From Rhodomicrobium sp. R_RK_3 (GTDB lineage: Bacteria; Pseudomonadota; Alphaproteobacteria; Rhizobiales; Rhodomicrobiaceae), in NCBI RefSeq assembly GCF_002198715.1, contig NZ_MWLK01000022.1:1-42342 (forward strand): DNA of 42,342 bases, written 5' to 3'. Positions 42,001-42,342 of the stretch are shown piece after piece (position 1 is the first letter of the stretch; each line of letters starts with the position of its first letter). The position numbers and the translations under genes are program-made. Below the pieces are notes generated by a model that worked only from the letters and a program-made list of their open reading frames with translations, was not told the origin of the DNA and ran no database searches.

Positions 42001-42152
42001 GCCTGCTGCTGTCGCAGATCCTGACCCTCTATACGACGCCGGTCGTCTACATCTATCTCGACCATCTGCAGAGCTGGATCTTCGGCGAGAGGAAGCGCGA
42101 GCCCGCTCCGGAGGCGGAGCCCGCCCGCACCGAGCCGGTGCCGGCGGAGTGA
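39027..42152 (+). CDS. RND multidrug efflux pump (MdtB/MdtC type)
   Basis: The 1041-residue protein is a full RND pump with 12 membrane segments and two large periplasmic loops. It opens ISGPFIRRPIATALLMVGLL, and the porter loop has DPATMAASVATPLELQFGQIPGLTQMTS, close to MdtB/MdtC. The proton relay Asp401-Asp402 is in VGFVVDDAVVVIENIVRH, and the lysine partner is in GIVKKNGIMLVDF (about 921). It uses the proton gradient to export drugs or other amphipathic compounds with the adaptor just upstream. Only one pump gene is present, unlike the MdtBC pair, so it may work as a homotrimer. No outer membrane channel gene lies within the window after it. Confidence 0.95.
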   Translation: MNISGPFIRRPIATALLMVGLLAAGLVTYPLLPVGALPNVNYPTLQVTAQLPGADPATMAASVATPLELQFGQIPGLTQMTSASALGFTQITLQFDLNRQIDGTVSDTLSAINAASAQLPAGIPYPPTIRKVNPADTPILVLGLTSDSLPLTTVDAYAENILLQKISQISGVGLVGIGGQQKPAIRVQLSPEALATRGISLEDVRNVLGQANVDLPKGTLNSPRQTYTLNTNDQLMQPEQYADLIIAYRNGAPVRIRDVGRAISAAENDLVAGWYNKQRAILLAIQRQPGANVIETVDRIKKMLPVLQASIPAAIKLNIISDRTETIRASVADVQFTLMLTVALVVMVIFLFLRNFWATVIPAITVPLSLIGTFAVLYVLGYSLDNLSLMALSIAVGFVVDDAVVVIENIVRHIEEGASPMEASLKGAGEIGFTIVSITLSLIAVFIPLFLMGGYIGLLFREFAVTVSVALVLSLLISLTLTPMMCSRLLKPESKDHGWLYRLFERGFDGLLAAYESGLKVVLRFRFITLMVMIGTIVLTGYLYVVIPKGFFPEQDTGLIIGQSEAAQDISYQAMAQRQQALIDAVLQDPAVASTGAQIGAGGGTTTVNNGRIFIALKPKSERGPIEEVIARLRTNLAKVQGITLYMQAAQDITIGGRVSKTLYQYSLDDADPAELSHWAALFLDRIKAIPGIIDVTSDQLNAGPMLDITIKREVAATFGIQPAAIDNSLDDAFGQRIVSTIYSTLNQYHVVMEVDPKFQFGPESLNYIYVPSSTGQQVPLATLVDTVSTIAPLVVNHQGQFPSVTISFNLKPGTAIGEAVSAIQQVEKDLGKPLSLQTSFQGNAQAFAASLSSTPILIAAALFVIYLILGILYESLIHPITIISTLPSAGLGALLLLMAVGMDLSVIAIVGIILLIGIVKKNGIMLVDFALQVEKSEGLSAEEAIHRAAVLRFRPILMTTMAALLGGIPLMLGTGVGSELRQPLGYTIVGGLLLSQILTLYTTPVVYIYLDHLQSWIFGERKREPAPEAEPARTEPVPAE

Positions 42153-42242
42153 ACGGCGCGCGAAGGCGCCGGTCACGCAGGGCCGTCAGACGGAACCGGC
42201 TCACGCATCTCATCTAAGCCGCAGCCTTTCCCTCTCCCATGG

Positions 42243-42342
42243 GAGACCTTTGCAAAACTTCGATTCCTTCGCCCCGGCCGTTAGAGCCGGGGCCCACTCG
42301 CCTCTCCACTTGCCGCAGCAATAGCGGAAATATGATTGGGTC
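42243..42342. repeat. Dispersed element GAGACCTTTGCAAAAC, copy B (cut by window end)
   Basis: The last 100 bp repeat the unit at 17567-17673: GAGACCTTTGCAAAAC, the CCCCGGC-CGTTAGA-GCCGGGG hairpin, then CTTGCCGCAGCAA and GCGGAAATATGATTGG. Directly before it stands CCCTCTCCCATGGGAGA, a fragment of the other palindrome family, so the element seems to begin inside that palindrome, sharing the bases GAGA. The 90 bp between the pump stop and this point hold no gene or clear terminator. Confidence 0.8.

Noticed and set aside
1-42342. CRISPR array, prophage or integrated element
   Set aside because: No regularly spaced direct repeats, no integrase, recombinase or phage structural genes, and neither tRNA gene has an integrase or a duplicated 3' end nearby.

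Overview
The window is about 42 kb of GC-rich DNA. Gene content and repeats point to an alphaproteobacterium, most likely of the order Hyphomicrobiales (Rhizobiales). The pointers are a Porin_2-type porin ending in Phe, a FolP with the long N-terminal extension, AmiC/AmiR regulators, many ABC importers, and interspersed palindromic repeats of the IPAKAGIQ and CCCTCTCCC/GGGAGAGGG kinds. I cannot name the genus. About 34 protein genes and two tRNA genes are supported. There is no phage, transposase, CRISPR array or rRNA.

Layout. 0.3-7 kb: a family 25 glycosyltransferase, glmM, folP, two unrecognised proteins and a membrane-anchored LysM protein. 7-11 kb: a LOG-family nucleotide phosphoribohydrolase, an AzgA-like purine permease, an HtpX-like protease with a candidate heat-shock promoter, a DsbA/FrnE-like oxidoreductase and tRNA-Gly(CCC). 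11-19 kb: cystathionine beta-lyase, small secreted proteins, tRNA-Asp(GTC), a YdhR-like protein, a cupin, a PRISE-type reductase, an acyl-CoA-dehydrogenase-fold protein and two consecutive O6-alkylguanine-DNA alkyltransferases. 19-27 kb: one long minus-strand operon, amiC-amiR-permease-permease-binding protein-formamidase-double ATPase. 27-30.5 kb: a polar amino acid ABC operon (ATPase, binding protein, two permeases). 30.8-37 kb: porin, EamA exporter, FMN reductase divergent from a LysR regulator, a catalase-like peroxidase and a DUF2891 protein. 37-42 kb: a repetitive secreted protein followed by an RND efflux adaptor and pump.

The most interesting part is the amide operon. Its first two genes encode an AmiC-type amide sensor and an AmiR-type ANTAR antiterminator (383 and 194 residues, close to the Pseudomonas proteins). 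The 200 bp in front of amiC hold a TTGACA promoter, two tandem hairpins and a strong intrinsic terminator with a T5 tract that ends 6 bp before the amiC ATG. The second hairpin shares bases with the terminator's 5' arm, so the two should exclude each other. I infer that AmiR controls its own operon by antitermination, and that the operon imports a small amide or peptide-like compound and hydrolyses it with an FmdA-type amidase. This differs from the Pseudomonas arrangement, where the system drives the aliphatic amidase AmiE.

Both ABC operons also carry a long perfect hairpin directly after the binding-protein gene, a layout expected to raise binding-protein mRNA over the downstream genes. A dispersed element of about 100 bp beginning GAGACCTTTGCAAAAC occurs twice, and a 31-nt perfect palindrome lies upstream of the acyl-CoA-dehydrogenase-like gene. 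All functional calls come from reading motifs; no database search was possible.
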